Assembly (NCBI GenBank): GCA_030046135.1
Contig: JASIEC010000116.1
Coordinates: forward strand, 1 to 14,180
DNA: 14,180 nucleotides
Reading direction: 5' to 3'
DNA from: Thermoplasmata archaeon
GTDB taxonomy: Archaea > Thermoplasmatota > Thermoplasmata > Lutacidiplasmatales > UBA184
Shown in pieces: positions 13,976 to 14,180 of this stretch. The number at the start of each line of letters is the position of its first letter. The first letter of the stretch is position 1. The notes under the pieces were generated by a model, which was given only the letters and a program-made list of their open reading frames with translations, had not been told where the DNA came from and made no database searches. The position numbers and the translations under genes were made by a program.

Positions 13976-14026
13976 TTGGCCGAACTGGAGCACCCCCGCA
14001 CCGAGAGGTCGATCGCGCGCGCGAAG

Positions 14027-14133
14027 TAGCCCCGGCAGGAGTCTCGGCCGACCGGGACGCGGACGCCCGCGGCATTCGAACCTGCGTCGCGAGATCCAGA
14101 GTCTCGCATGATTGGCCACTACACCACGGGGCT
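14027..14133 (-). tRNA. tRNA-Gln(CUG) with a T-loop intron
   Basis: A 107 nt gene that gives a 73 nt mature tRNA. Exons are 14133-14075 and 14040-14027. The acceptor AGCCCCG pairs with CGGGGCT and the discriminator is A. The D-arm is GTG-TAGTGGCCAAT-CAT, the anticodon arm CGAGA-CTCTGGA-TCTCG (anticodon CUG, CAG codons), and the T-stem GCAGG/CCTGC. The T-loop becomes TTCGAAT only after removing 34 nt. CCA is not encoded. A TATA-like ATGTTTATCA (14168-14159, minus strand) lies about 30 bp upstream and probably drives this gene and the following tRNA-Leu. In archaea this tRNA is normally charged by GluRS plus GatDE. Confidence 0.93.
14041..14074 (-). other. 34 nt T-loop intron (position 59/60) of tRNA-Gln(CUG)
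   Basis: The fold is a full hBHBh' motif. The outer helix is the T-stem GCAGG/CCTGC and the 3' bulge is AC^T. The central 4 bp helix pairs TTCG (tRNA 54-57) with CGAG, including one T-G wobble. The 5' bulge is AA^T, and the inner helix GCCG/CGGC is followed by CGGG/CCCG. The two 3 nt bulges separated by 4 bp match the strict substrate of archaeal tRNA splicing endonuclease. Confidence 0.9.
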
Positions 14134-14158
14134 ACGGGCTCGGCCAGCCGTGGGCCGC

Positions 14159-14168
14159 TGATAAACAT
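14159..14168 (-). promoter_or_regulatory. TATA-like box of the tRNA-Gln/tRNA-Leu unit
   Basis: ATGTTTATCA on the minus strand is the only AT-rich element upstream of tRNA-Gln and is centred about 30 bp from the mature 5' end, leaving a few nucleotides of leader for RNase P to remove. No comparable box occurs in the 27 nt between the two tRNAs. Confidence 0.55.
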
Positions 14169-14180
14169 TGTCGGGCCCGG

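Larger units (their letters stand above)
13852..13999 (-). tRNA. tRNA-Leu(UAG) with two non-canonical introns
   Basis: A 148 nt gene that gives an 86 nt mature tRNA. Exons are 13999-13976, 13948-13901 and 13865-13852. The acceptor GCGGGGG pairs with CCCCCGC and the discriminator is A. The D-stem is CTC/GAG, the anticodon arm CAGGG-CTTAGGA-CCCTG (anticodon UAG, CUA codons), the variable arm TGCC-TAG-GGCA, and the T-stem GCCGG/CCGGC. The T-loop TTCAAA+T is complete only after removing 13866-13900; the D-loop is normal only after removing 13949-13975. There is no anticodon-loop intron and CCA is not encoded. A single-pass scan would probably miss this gene or call a pseudogene. It lies 27 nt after tRNA-Gln on the same strand, probably in the same transcript. 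Confidence 0.9.

Noticed and set aside
13852..14133. Degenerate tRNA pseudogenes
   Set aside because: The broken T-arms become perfect once the insertions are removed. Acceptor, D, anticodon, variable and T helices all match, and the insertions fold with the exons as BHB motifs at one shared position. Decay would not produce this.
13852..14133. Split or permuted tRNA genes
   Set aside because: All exons lie in normal 5' to 3' order within 107 and 148 nt, so simple introns explain the data.
1..14180. CRISPR arrays, insertion sequences or integration sites
   Set aside because: No regularly spaced repeats, transposase motifs or terminal inverted repeats were seen. The tRNA insertions are introns, not attachment duplications.

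Overview
The window is about 14 kb of very GC-rich DNA from an archaeon, most likely a mesophilic or environmental member of the Thermoplasmatota. The archaeal call rests on RNase P protein Rnp4/Rpp21, a Tsr3-type rRNA acp-transferase, an archaeal-type GluRS, a DhnA-type aldolase, tRNAs without an encoded CCA, bulge-helix-bulge (BHB) tRNA introns, and TATA-like boxes about 25-30 bp ahead of start codons, as expected for leaderless transcripts. The phylum is an inference from gene content and style, not from a marker phylogeny.

Layout. 1-64 (-) may be the first codons of a divergent gene. 174-1241 (+) is an AmrS-type radical SAM enzyme. It converges on a methyltransferase (1123-1971, -) that overlaps its end and probably starts further upstream, at a non-AUG codon. 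A six-helix membrane protein (2112-2801, +) and a second methyltransferase (2993-3805, +) follow, then an intronless tRNA-Leu(CAA) at 3918-4000 (-). 4176-5670 (+) is a tightly coupled three-gene arsenic operon: a cysteine-rich AbrB-fold regulator, a thioredoxin-type arsenate reductase and an aquaporin. Its AT-rich promoter carries three TCAGA half-sites. Converging on it are rnp4 and a double zinc-ribbon gene (5680-6446, -). A compact bidirectional promoter separates these from a RuvC/RNase H-fold protein (6488-7294, +), followed by GluRS (7319-9046) and an MFS transporter (9062-10333). A CDF metal transporter (10314-11198, -) overlaps the MFS gene tail to tail. Class I aldolase (11365-12345) and Tsr3 (12308-12892) overlap on the + strand, facing a PPP-family phosphatase (12916-13815, -).

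The most remarkable region is 13852-14133 (-), which holds two tRNA genes that at first look broken. In both, the T-loop is interrupted between positions 59 and 60 by a 34-35 nt intron, and tRNA-Leu(UAG) carries a further 27 nt intron in its D-loop. Removing the insertions restores 73 nt tRNA-Gln(CUG) and 86 nt tRNA-Leu(UAG) with complete helices. The tRNA-Gln intron forms a textbook BHB using the T-stem as outer helix. Multiple non-anticodon introns are best known from Thermoproteales, so they are unexpected here.

The genes otherwise serve core translation and RNA metabolism (GluRS, Rnp4, Tsr3, tRNAs), central carbon metabolism (aldolase) and metal or metalloid handling (ars operon, CDF).
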